DNA of 64,000 bases from Pseudomonas paralactis (GCF_001439735.1 NZ_JYLN01000002.1:1-64000), one strand, 5' to 3'. Shown: positions 25,471 to 34,973, counted from the stretch's first letter. Notes: a model not told the origin generated them from the sequence alone. Program-made: numbers and translations.

Positions 25471-26904
25471 ATGACTTTTTTGCGCCCTACCCTGCTGACG
25501 CTGGCCTGCCTGCTGGCCTCCCCGGCCTTCGCTGACGACCTGCCGTCACTTGGTGACGCCAGTTCTGCCATTGTCTCGCCCCAACAGGAATACCAACTGG
25601 GCCGCGCCTGGCTGGCCTATTTGCGCGGTCAGGTGTCGCAGCTTAACGACCCGCAACTCAAGGACTACGTAGAAACCAGCGTGTACAAGCTGGTGGAGAC
25701 CAGCCAGGTCAACGATCGGCGCCTGGAGTTCATCCTGATCAACAGCCCGCAGCTCAACGCCTTTGCGGCACCCGGGGGGATCATTGGGGTGAACGGCGGC
25801 TTGTTCCTCAATGCCCAGACCGAAGGTGAATACGCCTCGGTACTGGCCCACGAACTGGCGCACTTGTCCCAGCGTCACTTCGCCCGAGGCGTGGAAGCGC
25901 AATCACGCATGCAACTGCCGATGATGGCCGCCCTGCTTGGCGGCATAATTGCCGCCGCGGCGGGAGCCGGTGATGCAGGTATCGCCGCGATTGCCGGTTC
26001 GCAAGCGGCTGCGATCCAGGAGCAGCGCAGGTTCTCCCGACAGAACGAACAAGAGGCCGACCGCATCGGCATCCTCAACCTGGAGAAAGCCGGCTACGAC
26101 CCGCGGTCGATGCCCACCATGTTCGAGCGCCTGATGCGCCAGTATCGCTTCGATGCCAAGCCACCGGAGTTCCTGTTGACGCACCCGGTGACCGAATCGC
26201 GTATCGCCGACACCCGCAACCGCGCCGAACAGGCCAAACCTGGCGGCAAGGAAGACAGCCTGCGCTATCAACTGATTCGCGCACGCGTGCAGTTGAAGTA
26301 CGAAGACACGCCAGGCCTGGCTGCCAAGCGCTTCCAGGCACAATTGGACGACAACCCCAAAAACGATGTGGCGCGTTATGGCCTGGCCATTGCGCAGATC
26401 AAGGGCGTCCAACTCAAGGAAGCGCGTGAAAGCCTGGCACCGCTGCTGGCCAAAGCGCCCAATGACATCACCTACAACCTGGCGCAGATCGAACTGGACA
26501 TCACCAACAATCGGATGGCGGATGCCCAGCAACGTACTGACCGAATGCTCACCCAGTACCCCAGCAACTACCCGCTGAACCAGGTGCGGGTCGACCTGCT
26601 GCTTAAGCAGAACCGTACCGCCGATGCCGAGAAGGCCCTGGACGGTTTGCTCAAGTCACGCCCCGACGATCCGGACGTCTGGTATCAGGTCGCCGAGACG
26701 CGAGGCTTGTCCGGCAACATCATCGGCCTGCACCAGGCTCGCGCCGAGTACTTCGCACTGGTGGGGGACTTCCAGCAGGCCATCCAGCAACTGGACTTTG
26801 CCAAGCGCCGCGCCGGCAATAACTTCCCACTGTCCTCACGTATCGACGCACGCCAGCGTGAGCTGATCGAACAGGAACGTCTGGTGAAAGGGATGATGAG
26901 CTAA
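25471..26904 (+). CDS. periplasmic M48 metalloprotease with TPR repeats (BepA-like)
   Basis: The 477-residue product has a signal peptide (LRPTLLTLACLLASPAFA), the zinc motif HELAHLSQRH (residues about 130-139), the distal glutamate region EQEADRIGI and a C-terminal TPR part (DDNPKNDVARYGLAIAQIKG; NQVRVDLLLKQNRTADAEKAL). This is the plan of BepA/YfgC, which matures or degrades LptD and other outer-membrane proteins. A start at 25471 (ATG) is used; the TTG at 25465 is less likely. Convergent with mucD, sharing a terminator. Confidence 0.88.
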   Translation: MTFLRPTLLTLACLLASPAFADDLPSLGDASSAIVSPQQEYQLGRAWLAYLRGQVSQLNDPQLKDYVETSVYKLVETSQVNDRRLEFILINSPQLNAFAAPGGIIGVNGGLFLNAQTEGEYASVLAHELAHLSQRHFARGVEAQSRMQLPMMAALLGGIIAAAAGAGDAGIAAIAGSQAAAIQEQRRFSRQNEQEADRIGILNLEKAGYDPRSMPTMFERLMRQYRFDAKPPEFLLTHPVTESRIADTRNRAEQAKPGGKEDSLRYQLIRARVQLKYEDTPGLAAKRFQAQLDDNPKNDVARYGLAIAQIKGVQLKEARESLAPLLAKAPNDITYNLAQIELDITNNRMADAQQRTDRMLTQYPSNYPLNQVRVDLLLKQNRTADAEKALDGLLKSRPDDPDVWYQVAETRGLSGNIIGLHQARAEYFALVGDFQQAIQQLDFAKRRAGNNFPLSSRIDARQRELIEQERLVKGMMS

Positions 26905-26917
26905 ACCCGTCACCCAC

Positions 26918-26957
26918 AAAAAAGCCCCGCTGCCGTTAACCGGCAGCGGGGCTTTTT
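26918..26957. terminator. bidirectional terminator between bepA-like gene and mucD
   Basis: A near-perfect stem (AAAAAGCCCCGCTGCCG with CGGCAGCGGGGCTTTTT, 5-nt loop) lies between the convergent genes. Confidence 0.95.
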
Positions 26958-26982
26958 GTTTCTATTGGAGCAGGCTTAACGA

Positions 26983-28419
26983 TTACTCGGCCAACTTGAA
27001 GGTGATGAAGCTGGCACGACCTTGACGCAGTACGCGCATCGACACTGAACGGTTCTTCGGCAACGCCTTGGCGATGTCGGTGAACTCCTTGGTGGTGTTG
27101 ATCGCCTGATTGTTCAGGTGAGTGATCACATCGCCCGGCTGCAGGCCGATCAAGGCGGCTGGGCCGTCCTGGACTTCCTTGATGACCACACCGCTTTGCA
27201 GGTCAAACGTCTTCTTCTGCTCGGCGGTCAGTTCAACCACGGCGATGCCCAGGCGGTTACTGCTGCGCTCTGCACCGGGCTTGGCGTTACCGAGGGCATC
27301 CAGCGTCGCGCCTTCTTCCGGGATCGCACCAACGGTCAGCTCAACGTTCTGGCGCTTGCCGTCACGAATCACTTCCAGCTTGGCTTTGCCGCCGGCCTTG
27401 AGCGCGCCGACCAGATGAGGCAGGTCAGCCGACATCACGATGGGTTGGCCGTTCATGCTCAAAATCACGTCGCCAACTTTCAGGCCGCCTTTGGCTGCTG
27501 GGCCATTGTCCTGGATTTGCGCAACCAGGGCACCGGCCGGCTTGTCGAGGCCGAAGGATTCAGCCAGATCTTTGTTCACTTCCTGGATCACTACGCCCAA
27601 CCAGCCACGGCTGACCTTGCCACCGCTTTTCAACTGATTGGAGACGTCCATGGCCACGTCGATCGGGATCGCGAAAGACACGCCCATGAAACCACCGGAA
27701 CGGGTGTAGATCTGTGAGTTGATGCCCACCACTTCGCCGGCCAGGTTGAACAATGGACCGCCGGAGTTGCCCGGGTTGATCGGCACGTCGGTCTGGATGA
27801 ACGGTACGTAGTTCTCGTTTGGCAGGCTGCGGCCAATGGCACTGACGATACCCTGGGTGACGGTATGGTCAAAGCCGAATGGCGAACCGATCGCGACAAC
27901 CCATTGGCCAGCCTTCAAGTCCTGAGACTTGCCCAGTTTGAGAACCGGCAGGTCCTTGCCGTCAATTTTAAGCAAGGCGACGTCGGAACGCGGGTCGGTA
28001 CCGATCAGCTTGGCCTTGAGCTCACTGCGATCGGCCAGGCGCACGAGGATTTCGTCAGCATCGGCGATCACGTGATTGTTGGTCAGGATATAGCCGTCAG
28101 GCGAAATGATGAAGCCCGAACCCAGGGACTGGGCTTCGCGCTGCCCCCCGCCGCCACGAGGGGTGCGCGGCTGCGGCATGCCGCGCTCGAAGAACTCGCG
28201 CAGCATGGGCGGCAAGCCTTCCAGGTCGGGCATTTGCTGGTTCGAGACTTTGCGATCCGGCAGTTTCTGGGTGGTACTGATATTGACCACGGCCGGTGAG
28301 GCTTGCTCTACCAGTTGGGTGAAGTCAGGCAGCTCGACTGCTTGCGCAGGTAAGGCCTGACCCAGCACCAGCACTGTGGCAACTATGGATAGGTAAGACT
28401 TCAAACGTGGTATCGACAT
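26983..28419 (-). CDS. mucD: periplasmic serine protease MucD (DegP family)
   Basis: The 478-residue protein has a signal peptide (YLSIVATVLVLGQALPAQA), a trypsin-like domain with triad motifs TNNHVIADADE (His), RSDVALLKIDG (Asp) and NPGNSGGPLFNL (Ser), and two PDZ domains (VIQEVNKDLAESFGL and VVIKEVQDGPAALIGLQPGD). It degrades misfolded envelope proteins and dampens AlgU activation. It is the last gene of the algU-mucA-mucB-mucD cluster; mucC is absent between mucB and mucD, as in several fluorescens-group strains. The start at 28419 follows GGGAG. Confidence 0.96.
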   Translation of the reverse strand: MSIPRLKSYLSIVATVLVLGQALPAQAVELPDFTQLVEQASPAVVNISTTQKLPDRKVSNQQMPDLEGLPPMLREFFERGMPQPRTPRGGGGQREAQSLGSGFIISPDGYILTNNHVIADADEILVRLADRSELKAKLIGTDPRSDVALLKIDGKDLPVLKLGKSQDLKAGQWVVAIGSPFGFDHTVTQGIVSAIGRSLPNENYVPFIQTDVPINPGNSGGPLFNLAGEVVGINSQIYTRSGGFMGVSFAIPIDVAMDVSNQLKSGGKVSRGWLGVVIQEVNKDLAESFGLDKPAGALVAQIQDNGPAAKGGLKVGDVILSMNGQPIVMSADLPHLVGALKAGGKAKLEVIRDGKRQNVELTVGAIPEEGATLDALGNAKPGAERSSNRLGIAVVELTAEQKKTFDLQSGVVIKEVQDGPAALIGLQPGDVITHLNNQAINTTKEFTDIAKALPKNRSVSMRVLRQGRASFITFKLAE

Positions 28420-28654
28420 ACAGCTCCCGTTACGACGAGCAGGGTTGAGCGACAGGGTCCAATAAACGCCGAATGCGACAAACGACATTTTTGTTCCGCG
28501 AACAAAACAAGGCCAGAGCCAACAAACCCTGACCTATAAAAAACATGGGAAGTTTTTGCAAGTGAAAATGCTGATCCAGAAGTTTCATACGCTCGCTCCC
28601 CAAACAAACCTGGGCACAGATTGAAAGGTCAGGATGAACATAGAATTAACAATC

Positions 28655-29614
28655 TCACGGCTTGGCAGCGGCCTTTTCACCGCGTACCGACAGCGCGATA
28701 CGCTCAGCAGTGCCGACCGGAATTTCCCCTACCACGGTAACCATCATCTCCCCGTCAACCGTATTCAAACGCCGAGAAACCGCCACAGTCGGGCCGAGCT
28801 GAGCGCGGGTTTCATTCATATCGGCGCCCCTGGCGGACTCAAGAAATACAGAAAACCGTGCGAGCCCATCGTCATACATCAGGCTATCGACGCTCGATTC
28901 CGTTTGGGAGTCTTTGCGCGTAGCGCTGCTGATCTGCTTGAAGCCAGGCGGCAGCCAATCCAGATGCCACGCCTGGGAGGCAGGCATGTCAGAGGCTTTA
29001 TCGGTGGAAACAGCGACGGGCGAACATCCGCTGCCTGGCTTTAAGTCGTGCTCGGCAGGAATGACCGAGGTATCCAGGCGAGCATATTGAAAGCGCTCCA
29101 GCAACTGCCCCTGATCATTGAGCAGCAGGGATTTAAGCGGCAGAGCCGTCTCACGATCCAGATGCAACTCAAAACCGTAGCGGTAGTGATCTCGCGGGCT
29201 GATCGACACAATCACTGCGTGACGACCAGCCACGCGGGATTTGCCAATGACGGCCAGTTCATAAAATTGAGTGAGTTTTTTTGAATCGAAAGCACGCGAG
29301 GGTGCATCGGAAGATTTGACCAACCCAGCAATCAGATCGCCACTGACGCATTGCGTCCGGCCATCCAACCGTACCGTTTCCCGGGGTGGGCCATCCAGTT
29401 GCAGCAGCCGTTCACGAACATGACCATCCTGAACCCGGTGCCAGATAGCGTGGGTAGAAAAACTGCCATTGCGTTCGTAAACAAACGTACCTTCAAAGCT
29501 TTGCTGCTGCTCTGCACGCCCAAGTCGAGTCAGCCAGTCTTGGGCTTCATCGGCATGGGCGGATAGTGCAAACCAACTACTGAGCAAAAGCGTAAGGAGC
29601 GGTATGGCGCGCAT
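28655..29614 (-). CDS. mucB: MucB/RseB, periplasmic regulator of MucA
   Basis: The 319-residue protein has a signal peptide (IPLLTLLLSSWFALSAHA) and the MucB/RseB lipid-sensing domain (WLTRLGRAEQQQSFEGTFVY, then YRYGFELHLDRETALPLKS) followed by the smaller C-terminal domain. It binds the periplasmic part of MucA and shields it from AlgW cleavage. The start at 29614 is set by AAGGAG and lies 16 bp after the mucA stop. Confidence 0.95.
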   Translation of the reverse strand: MRAIPLLTLLLSSWFALSAHADEAQDWLTRLGRAEQQQSFEGTFVYERNGSFSTHAIWHRVQDGHVRERLLQLDGPPRETVRLDGRTQCVSGDLIAGLVKSSDAPSRAFDSKKLTQFYELAVIGKSRVAGRHAVIVSISPRDHYRYGFELHLDRETALPLKSLLLNDQGQLLERFQYARLDTSVIPAEHDLKPGSGCSPVAVSTDKASDMPASQAWHLDWLPPGFKQISSATRKDSQTESSVDSLMYDDGLARFSVFLESARGADMNETRAQLGPTVAVSRRLNTVDGEMMVTVVGEIPVGTAERIALSVRGEKAAAKP

Positions 29615-29630
29615 AGAGCTCCTTAGCGAA

Positions 29631-30218
29631 TCAGCGGTTTTCCTGACTGGCTGCGCGAGCGTACGGCAGAGCGCTTTCGGTGCCTTTGGCAGCCGATTCC
29701 TGAGCGTGCTGACGCAGGTAGCCTGGAAGACGCTGATCTTGCCAGCCGGATTGCCCTTGAAGCACACCGTTGGCCATAGGGCCGGTGGCATCGGAGCTTT
29801 CCTTGTAGCCTGCCAGTACAGCCGGACCTTTGACTTGTGGACCCGCCATGACCGGTTGCTGAGTTTGCTGGGCCAGTTCGGCACCGGCAATTTCATCCTG
29901 ATTGTACAGACGAACACCAGCCAGTACGGCCACAGTCACCGAGGCAGCCACTGCCAGTCGACCCAGGCTACGCCACGGGCCACGAGCAGTCTTGGCCGGA
30001 ACGGCTTCATCAGCCAGCGCGGCAGAAACGGCCGCAGCAATATCCAGACGAGGGATTAAAAGATCCTTGTGCATCACCGCCCGAGCGACTTGGTAACGAG
30101 ACCAGGTATCACGGGTTTGGGCGTCATCAAATGCGTTGAGCACTCGACGAAGTTCCAGTTCATCCGCTTCGTTATCCATCACTGCGGACAGCGATTCCTG
30201 CAGGGCATCACGACTCAT
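29631..30218 (-). CDS. mucA: anti-sigma factor MucA
   Basis: The 195-residue inner-membrane protein has the cytoplasmic AlgU-binding domain (MSRDALQESLSAVMDNEADELELRRVL, quoted in part: LQESLSAVMDNEADELE), one transmembrane helix (LAVAASVTVAVLAGVRLYN) and a periplasmic tail. No premature stop such as the mucA22 change of mucoid P. aeruginosa is seen, so alginate control should be intact. It follows algU by 32 bp. Confidence 0.96.
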   Translation of the reverse strand: MSRDALQESLSAVMDNEADELELRRVLNAFDDAQTRDTWSRYQVARAVMHKDLLIPRLDIAAAVSAALADEAVPAKTARGPWRSLGRLAVAASVTVAVLAGVRLYNQDEIAGAELAQQTQQPVMAGPQVKGPAVLAGYKESSDATGPMANGVLQGQSGWQDQRLPGYLRQHAQESAAKGTESALPYARAASQENR

Positions 30219-30250
30219 GGCGGTTCCTCTCTTGGCTGTCGCCGCTGTCT

Positions 30251-30832
30251 TTAGTTTTCCTGCAACAATGGTTGCAAGGCTTTGTCGATGGCTTCCCGGG
30301 CCCGGAAAATCCGTGACCTTACAGTCCCCACCGGACATTGCATGACGCTCGCAATGTCTTCGTAACTCAGACCATCGAATTCACGTAAAGTTAACGCCGT
30401 ACGCAAATCTTCTGGCAGTTGCTGAATGGTTCGATGGACGGTGCCTTCGATCTCGTCGCGCAGCAATGCACGCTCCGGCGACTCGAGATCTTTGAGGCCG
30501 TGATCACCATCGTAAAACTCAGCATCTTCTGAACTGACATCACTGTCTGGTGGGCGGCGGCCGCGAGACACCAGATAGTTCTTCGCCGTGTTAATAGCGA
30601 TACGGTATAGCCACGTGTAAAACGCGCTGTCACCGCGGAAATTTCCAAGTGCACGGTAAGCCTTGATAAAGGCTTCCTGTGCAACGTCCTGCGCTTCATG
30701 GGTGTCGTGCACAAACCGCACGATCAACCCGAGAATTTTGTGCTGGTATTTCAGCACTAGCAGATCAAATGCTCGCTTGTCGCCGCGTTGTACGCGCTCG
30801 ACCAGCTGCTGATCCTCTTCCTGGGTTAGCAT
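30251..30832 (-). CDS. algU: extracytoplasmic sigma factor AlgU (RpoE, sigma-22)
   Basis: The 193-residue length and sequence match AlgU: MLTQEEDQQLVERVQRGDK, the region 2 block AQDVAQEAFIKAYRALGNF, and region 4 with LREFDGLSYEDIASVMQCP and GTVRSRIFRAREAI. It drives alginate and envelope-stress genes. The start at 30832 is the conserved one; a GTG two codons earlier is in frame. A matching AlgU promoter lies about 60 bp upstream, so it controls itself. Confidence 0.98.
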   Translation of the reverse strand: MLTQEEDQQLVERVQRGDKRAFDLLVLKYQHKILGLIVRFVHDTHEAQDVAQEAFIKAYRALGNFRGDSAFYTWLYRIAINTAKNYLVSRGRRPPDSDVSSEDAEFYDGDHGLKDLESPERALLRDEIEGTVHRTIQQLPEDLRTALTLREFDGLSYEDIASVMQCPVGTVRSRIFRAREAIDKALQPLLQEN

Positions 30833-30891
30833 GAACACTCCTCGTTGTACTTGAACGAGGCTTGCATAACTAAACGATCAGGCTTGCAAAC

Positions 30892-30918
30892 ATAGACTCG
30901 GGCTTTTCGCAAAAGTTC
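30892..30918 (-). promoter_or_regulatory. AlgU-dependent promoter of algU
   Basis: On the minus strand GAACTT (-35), a 16-nt spacer and TCTAT (-10) fit the AlgU/RpoE consensus GAACTT-N16-TCTGA and look like the known P1 of algU in P. aeruginosa. The remaining part of the 460-bp algU-nadB divergent region must hold the nadB promoter; I see no other feature in it. Confidence 0.75.
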
Positions 30919-31293
30919 TCCCCCTTCAAGCAAGTTTCCGGCATGCACTGATTTGGCACACACGAAAAACGCAGCCCGGGCGGGGCCGGCTGCGCGAATA
31001 ATCTTGTCGCCGGTTTCGTGACGCGTCCAATGCTCCCGACGGGCCAATAAACTCAACGTTTTCCCAGCTTTCGGGCAACCTGCTATTGAGTCGGGGCTCA
31101 TGCAAAAAGTTCCCGTCCCGCCAACCGGCCGTTTCCCAAAGCTGCGCGGCATAATCTCACAATGCCACGAATGCGTGGCTATTGTGCCGCTCCACCCCTC
31201 TATATACTAGTGGCCCGTGTGACCCTTTGATTCGCCGATCCAGGCGTCCTGTTTGCGCCGCTCCTTCGGATCGCTTTTTGCGGAATCCTTCAA

Positions 31294-32898
31294 ATGAGCC
31301 AACAGTTTCAACACGATGTGCTGGTGATCGGCAGCGGTGCAGCCGGCTTGAGCCTTGCCCTGACCCTGCCCCCCCACCTGCGCATTGCGGTTTTGAGCAA
31401 GGGCGACCTGGCCAACGGCTCGACATTCTGGGCCCAGGGCGGTGTCGCGGCGGTACTGGACGACACCGACACGGTGCAATCGCACGTCGAAGACACCCTC
31501 AACGCCGGCGGCGGTCTGTGCAATGAAGACGCCGTACGCTTCACCGTCGAGCACAGCCGCGAAGCCATCCAATGGCTGATCGACCAAGGCGTACCCTTCA
31601 CCCGCGATGAACATGCCGGCAGCGACGACGGCGGCTTTGAGTTCCACCTGACCCGCGAAGGCGGCCACAGCCATCGCCGCATCATTCACGCCGCCGACGC
31701 CACCGGTGCTGCGATTTTCAAGACCCTGCTCGAACAGGCGCGCCAACGGCCCAACATTCAGTTACTGGAGCAACGCGTCGCCGTCGACCTGATCACCGAA
31801 AAACGTCTGGGTCTGGACGGCGAGCGCTGCCTTGGCGCCTACGTACTCAATCGCACCAGTGGCGAAGTCGATACCTACGGCGCGCGCTTCACTATTCTTG
31901 CCTCGGGCGGGGCAGCCAAGGTTTATCTCTATACCAGCAATCCCGACGGCGCCTGCGGTGACGGCATTGCCATGGCCTGGCGCTCGGGCTGCCGGGTGGC
32001 CAACCTGGAGTTCAACCAGTTCCACCCTACTTGCCTGTACCACCCGCAAGCCAAGAGCTTCCTGATCACCGAAGCCCTGCGCGGCGAAGGTGCGCACTTG
32101 AAGCTGCCCAATGGCGAGCGCTTCATGCAGCGCTTCGACCCACGCGCCGAGCTGGCACCGCGCGACATTGTCGCCCGCGCCATCGACCACGAGATGAAGC
32201 GCCTGGGTATCGATTGCGTCTACCTGGACATCAGCCACAAGCCCGAAGCGTTTATCAAGACACACTTTCCGACCGTCTATGAACGCTGCCTGACCTTCAA
32301 TATCGACATCACCAAAGGTCCGATCCCAGTGGTGCCGGCTGCGCACTATACCTGCGGCGGCGTGATGGTCGACCAGCACGGGCGCACCGACGTGCCCGGC
32401 CTCTATGCCATCGGCGAAACCAGTTTTACCGGCCTGCACGGTGCCAACCGCATGGCCAGCAACTCACTGCTTGAATGTTTTGTGTACGCACGCTCGGCAG
32501 CGGCGGATATTCTGGAACAACTGCCGCATATCCCGGTTCCGGCCGCCCTGCCCCGCTGGGACGCCAGCCAGGTCACCGATTCGGACGAAGACGTGATCAT
32601 CGCTCACAACTGGGACGAGTTGCGGCGTTTCATGTGGGACTACGTGGGCATTGTGCGCACCAACAAGCGCCTGCAACGGGCGCAGCACCGGGTACGCTTG
32701 CTGTTGGACGAGATTGACGAGTTCTACAGCAACTACCGAGTAAGCAGAGACCTGATTGAATTGAGGAACCTTGCTCAAGTAGCGGAACTGATGATCAGGT
32801 CTGCCATGGAACGTAAGGAATCTCGGGGTCTGCACTACACGCTGGACTATCCAGGGATGCTGCCAGAGGCGAAGGATACGATCCTTACACCGACCTGA
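31294..32898 (+). CDS. nadB: L-aspartate oxidase, with element-derived C terminus
   Basis: The 534-residue FAD enzyme makes iminoaspartate for NAD synthesis. The N-terminal FAD motif [17 protein letters not shown], the substrate region [14 protein letters not shown] and the late [26 protein letters not shown] are all present. From 32719 on, the sequence is supplied by the integrated element. The last 59 residues differ from the displaced native end at 45765 by four substitutions, and the protein ends four residues earlier (DTILTPT instead of [11 protein letters not shown]). The codon use of this piece is visibly less GC-rich. It is divergent from algU. Confidence 0.97.
   Translation: MSQQFQHDVLVIGSGAAGLSLALTLPPHLRIAVLSKGDLANGSTFWAQGGVAAVLDDTDTVQSHVEDTLNAGGGLCNEDAVRFTVEHSREAIQWLIDQGVPFTRDEHAGSDDGGFEFHLTREGGHSHRRIIHAADATGAAIFKTLLEQARQRPNIQLLEQRVAVDLITEKRLGLDGERCLGAYVLNRTSGEVDTYGARFTILASGGAAKVYLYTSNPDGACGDGIAMAWRSGCRVANLEFNQFHPTCLYHPQAKSFLITEALRGEGAHLKLPNGERFMQRFDPRAELAPRDIVARAIDHEMKRLGIDCVYLDISHKPEAFIKTHFPTVYERCLTFNIDITKGPIPVVPAAHYTCGGVMVDQHGRTDVPGLYAIGETSFTGLHGANRMASNSLLECFVYARSAAADILEQLPHIPVPAALPRWDASQVTDSDEDVIIAHNWDELRRFMWDYVGIVRTNKRLQRAQHRVRLLLDEIDEFYSNYRVSRDLIELRNLAQVAELMIRSAMERKESRGLHYTLDYPGMLPEAKDTILTPT
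32719..32735. other. attL core of the integrated element
   Basis: GAGTTCTACAGCAACTA occurs here and again at 45765-45781. To the left is native nadB; to the right the coding sequence continues in the same frame but with different codons. The true crossover may extend a little outside the identical 17 bp. Confidence 0.85.
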
Positions 32899-33149
32899 TG
32901 AGGCACGTTAAGAGACCTTAGCGTAGCACCATAGAACCCCGTTTTGTAACAGCTTTGGCGCACATTTGTCCCAACGCTGGGGTCCTTATCGCCTGCCCGC
33001 AAGGGTCCTTATCGTGCGCCTGAGCGAGTGCGCGAGGGCCTACGGGGGTAAGCGCGCAGGTTAGTAATTACAGGTGGTCACTCAGATTTTTGTGTCATTT
33101 TCTCATCACCCTTGGGGCGTCATCGAGTCAACATTGAGTATCCAGCAAG
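32899..33149. other. non-coding left end of the element
   Basis: Beyond nadB I see a G+C-rich repeat-like run with GGGTCCTTATCG-type direct repeats (GGTCCTTATCG at about 32981 and 33005) and no convincing ORF. Non-coding ends of this kind can hold packaging or regulatory sites. Confidence 0.4.
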
Positions 33150-33359
33150 TCATGCCCTGGGCTCAGTACTTAAGGGGTTTTCCAGACAGAGACCTGTTTT
33201 AAGCAACCTCAGCAGGGACCATAGGGGGCCAGCATGAACGCTTAAAGGAAAGCTCAAGGTGACGCGCCCAGGGCCTAAGGATGGCAGACCCTGGGGCTCT
33301 AAAAGGAGATGGTGAGCTGTCTTATAAGACTCACTGGCCTTGACCTCTATCACATCCAT
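33150..33359 (-). CDS. possible small gene at the left end of the element
   Basis: The 69-residue frame begins MDVIEVKASESYKTAHHLLLEP and its ATG is preceded by CCAGGAGG at a good distance. It lies about 300 bp downstream of the phage-type promoter at 33660-33690 on the same strand. There is no recognised domain and the C-terminal half is of ordinary composition, so I rate it only possible. Confidence 0.35.
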   Translation of the reverse strand: MDVIEVKASESYKTAHHLLLEPQGLPSLGPGRVTLSFPLSVHAGPLWSLLRLLKTGLCLENPLSTEPRA

Positions 33360-33659
33360 ACGCCTCCTGGGAGACAGGCCACCATAACCCGTAGACCCTA
33401 CGGTCTCAGGATGCGAATAGGGATAAAGGACAAGCCACTGAGGCCTGAACGATACAGCTAAGGGAGGTGATGCTTATCAGCAATAATCACCAATCACTGA
33501 GGAACCCGATGAGGTGTCATTAAGGCTCTCGAAGTATCCTGGCTGAAGTTCCACGGGATTGGCGTTAACTATCGACGGTCAGTGTCGGATTGCGAACATG
33601 AGGGACCTTTAAGGTAACGCTCATAGAGAGGTCATTAAGGGACCATCAGGGAGGGTCTC

Positions 33660-33690
33660 TCCTCTCTCCTTAGTGAGGGGATCCGGGATT
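33660..33690 (-). promoter_or_regulatory. T7-like phage promoter candidate 1
   Basis: The minus strand reads ...GGATCCCCTCACTAAGGAGAGAG, whose CCCTCACTAA-GGAGAGA core is like the T3 promoter core ACCCTCACTAAAGGGAGA. It would drive transcription leftwards into the end of the element. The upstream TCAATCCCG is shared with candidate 2. Confidence 0.6.
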
Positions 33691-33781
33691 GAGATTTTGA
33701 CGCTATCAAACTGACACAATGACAACCAACTGACATACCCAAAGGTGGCTATAGGGCCACAGCTCAGGGTCTGTCAGGTCA

Positions 33782-34045
33782 TCACACAGCGGCCACAAGA
33801 GTGACCCACGGGGCAGTCAGTACAGCAGCGGCTATGCCTGTGCCCAGGTCAGACAGCACCTCACGGACAACCTCAGAGACCAGCTCAAGCATCCCCTCAG
33901 GGATCGTTAAGCCAATCAGCAAGGCCACAGTACAGACCAGACGCCAGAAGGCCTTAGTGTAAGCGTCTGGCAGACACACCTTGCTGATAGCTAAACTGCC
34001 GCCTTTCGTTTGTGGGTGATGGAGCCTACTTGCAGGAGTAGGCAC
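33782..34045 (-). CDS. possible small membrane protein of the element
   Basis: The 87-residue frame starts with GTG after AAAAGGG. Two hydrophobic stretches (FWRLVCTVALLIGLTIP; GTGIAAAVLTAPWVTLVAAV) flank an acidic helix (MLELVSEVVREVLSDLG), like a small phage membrane protein. A shorter form starting nearer to VCLPDAYTKAFW is possible because the upstream part borders inserted DNA. Confidence 0.45.
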   Translation of the reverse strand: MPTPASRLHHPQTKGGSLAISKVCLPDAYTKAFWRLVCTVALLIGLTIPEGMLELVSEVVREVLSDLGTGIAAAVLTAPWVTLVAAV

Positions 34046-34060
34046 TACCCTTTTGATGTC

Positions 34061-34471
34061 CTACGATCCGACGACGCTATCAAGTAGCGACGTCCCATAG
34101 GAGTTGTCCACTACGCATAGCCATTTTTCCGAGATTTGTCGAAACACGTAGGTCGCCCTGCGCGAAATCTCAGTTTTCACACCGTCCTTATCCGTGGCCT
34201 GTAGCAAGGTCTCCATGATAACGAGAGCTACATCACCTCCTTGTATAACTTGGATCTCCCCCTGTGTGACAACGATGCTGTTATTGAAATGATCCGCAAT
34301 GGCGACAAAAGCTCGGCGGATGCTCTCTTTGCCTGAGACGGTCAATCCTGGTTTGACCACAAGACTGGCGTCATCCGCATAAAATTTCATCAGTTCGTCG
34401 AAATCTTCGGCTGTGATAGCGCGATCAGCGGCCTCGATTGTCTCTTTGAGAGTTCGGGTAAGTGCGTCCAT
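34061..34471 (-). CDS. SnoaL-like / NTF2-fold protein
   Basis: The 136-residue protein has the NTF2-like pattern of the SgcJ/EcaC and YybH groups: TIEAADRAITAEDFDELMKFYADDASLVVKPG, GKESIRRAFVAIADHF and RRATYVFRQISEKWLCVVDNSYG. Members are small-molecule isomerases or of unknown role. The start follows AGGAG. It is a chromosomal type of gene, out of place between phage genes, and lies beside an IS66 scar, so it probably arrived by insertion into the element. Confidence 0.7.
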   Translation of the reverse strand: MDALTRTLKETIEAADRAITAEDFDELMKFYADDASLVVKPGLTVSGKESIRRAFVAIADHFNNSIVVTQGEIQVIQGGDVALVIMETLLQATDKDGVKTEISRRATYVFRQISEKWLCVVDNSYGTSLLDSVVGS

Positions 34472-34510
34472 TCCTGTGCTCCTGTATGAGCCTCAGAAGC
34501 AGGAATGAAA

Positions 34511-34533
34511 AACCCCGCTTTTGAGGCGGGGTT
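34511..34533 (-). terminator. terminator upstream of the SnoaL-like gene
   Basis: AACCCCGC at 34511-34518 pairs with GCGGGGTT at 34526-34533, with an A run on the left that becomes a T run on the minus strand. It would end leftward transcripts coming from the IS remnant. Confidence 0.65.
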
Positions 34534-34682
34534 CGGCAGATCGTACGCAGCCCCACCACCTATGTGAAGGCGATAATAATTGAACTTGCGCAACGGAAAC
34601 TGTAACTGTTCATGGCATGAATCTGCCGCATAAAGCCAAGAAAATCAACTGATACAATCCTGCATGGGCACACCGTTTGCCA

Positions 34683-34967
34683 CTACACCGGTCTCCACTG
34701 ATGCGGCAGCAACTGGCCGATCTCACTCGCCCGCTGCGCCGGCAACCGAGTTAGCACATCTTTGAGATAGGCATATGGATCATGCCCATTCAGCCGGGCA
34801 GACTGGATCAAGCTCATAATCGCCGCCGCTCGTTTACCACTGCGAAGCGACCCGGCAAACAACCAATTCGAGCGCCCGAGAGCCCATGGTCGGATCTGAT
34901 TTTCGACTGGATTATTGTCGATGGGCACAGCTCCGTCATCAAGGTAGCGCGTCAGCGCTACCCAGCG
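34683..34967 (-). pseudogene. C-terminal remnant of an IS66-family transposase (TnpC)
   Basis: The frame contains RWVALTRYLDDGAVPIDNN, RPWALGRSNWLFAGSLRSGK and AAAIMSLIQSARLNGHDPY, the standard end of IS66 DDE transposases. Only about 95 residues remain; the in-frame TGA at 34968-34970 and unrelated sequence beyond mark the break. The companion tnpA and tnpB genes are missing, so the element cannot move. Confidence 0.85.
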
Positions 34968-34973
34968 TCAAGA

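Noticed and set aside
33958..33977. GTAAGCGTCTGG as an IS66 terminal repeat
   Set aside because: It lies inside a frame of the element and no matching inverted end was found beyond the transposase remnant.
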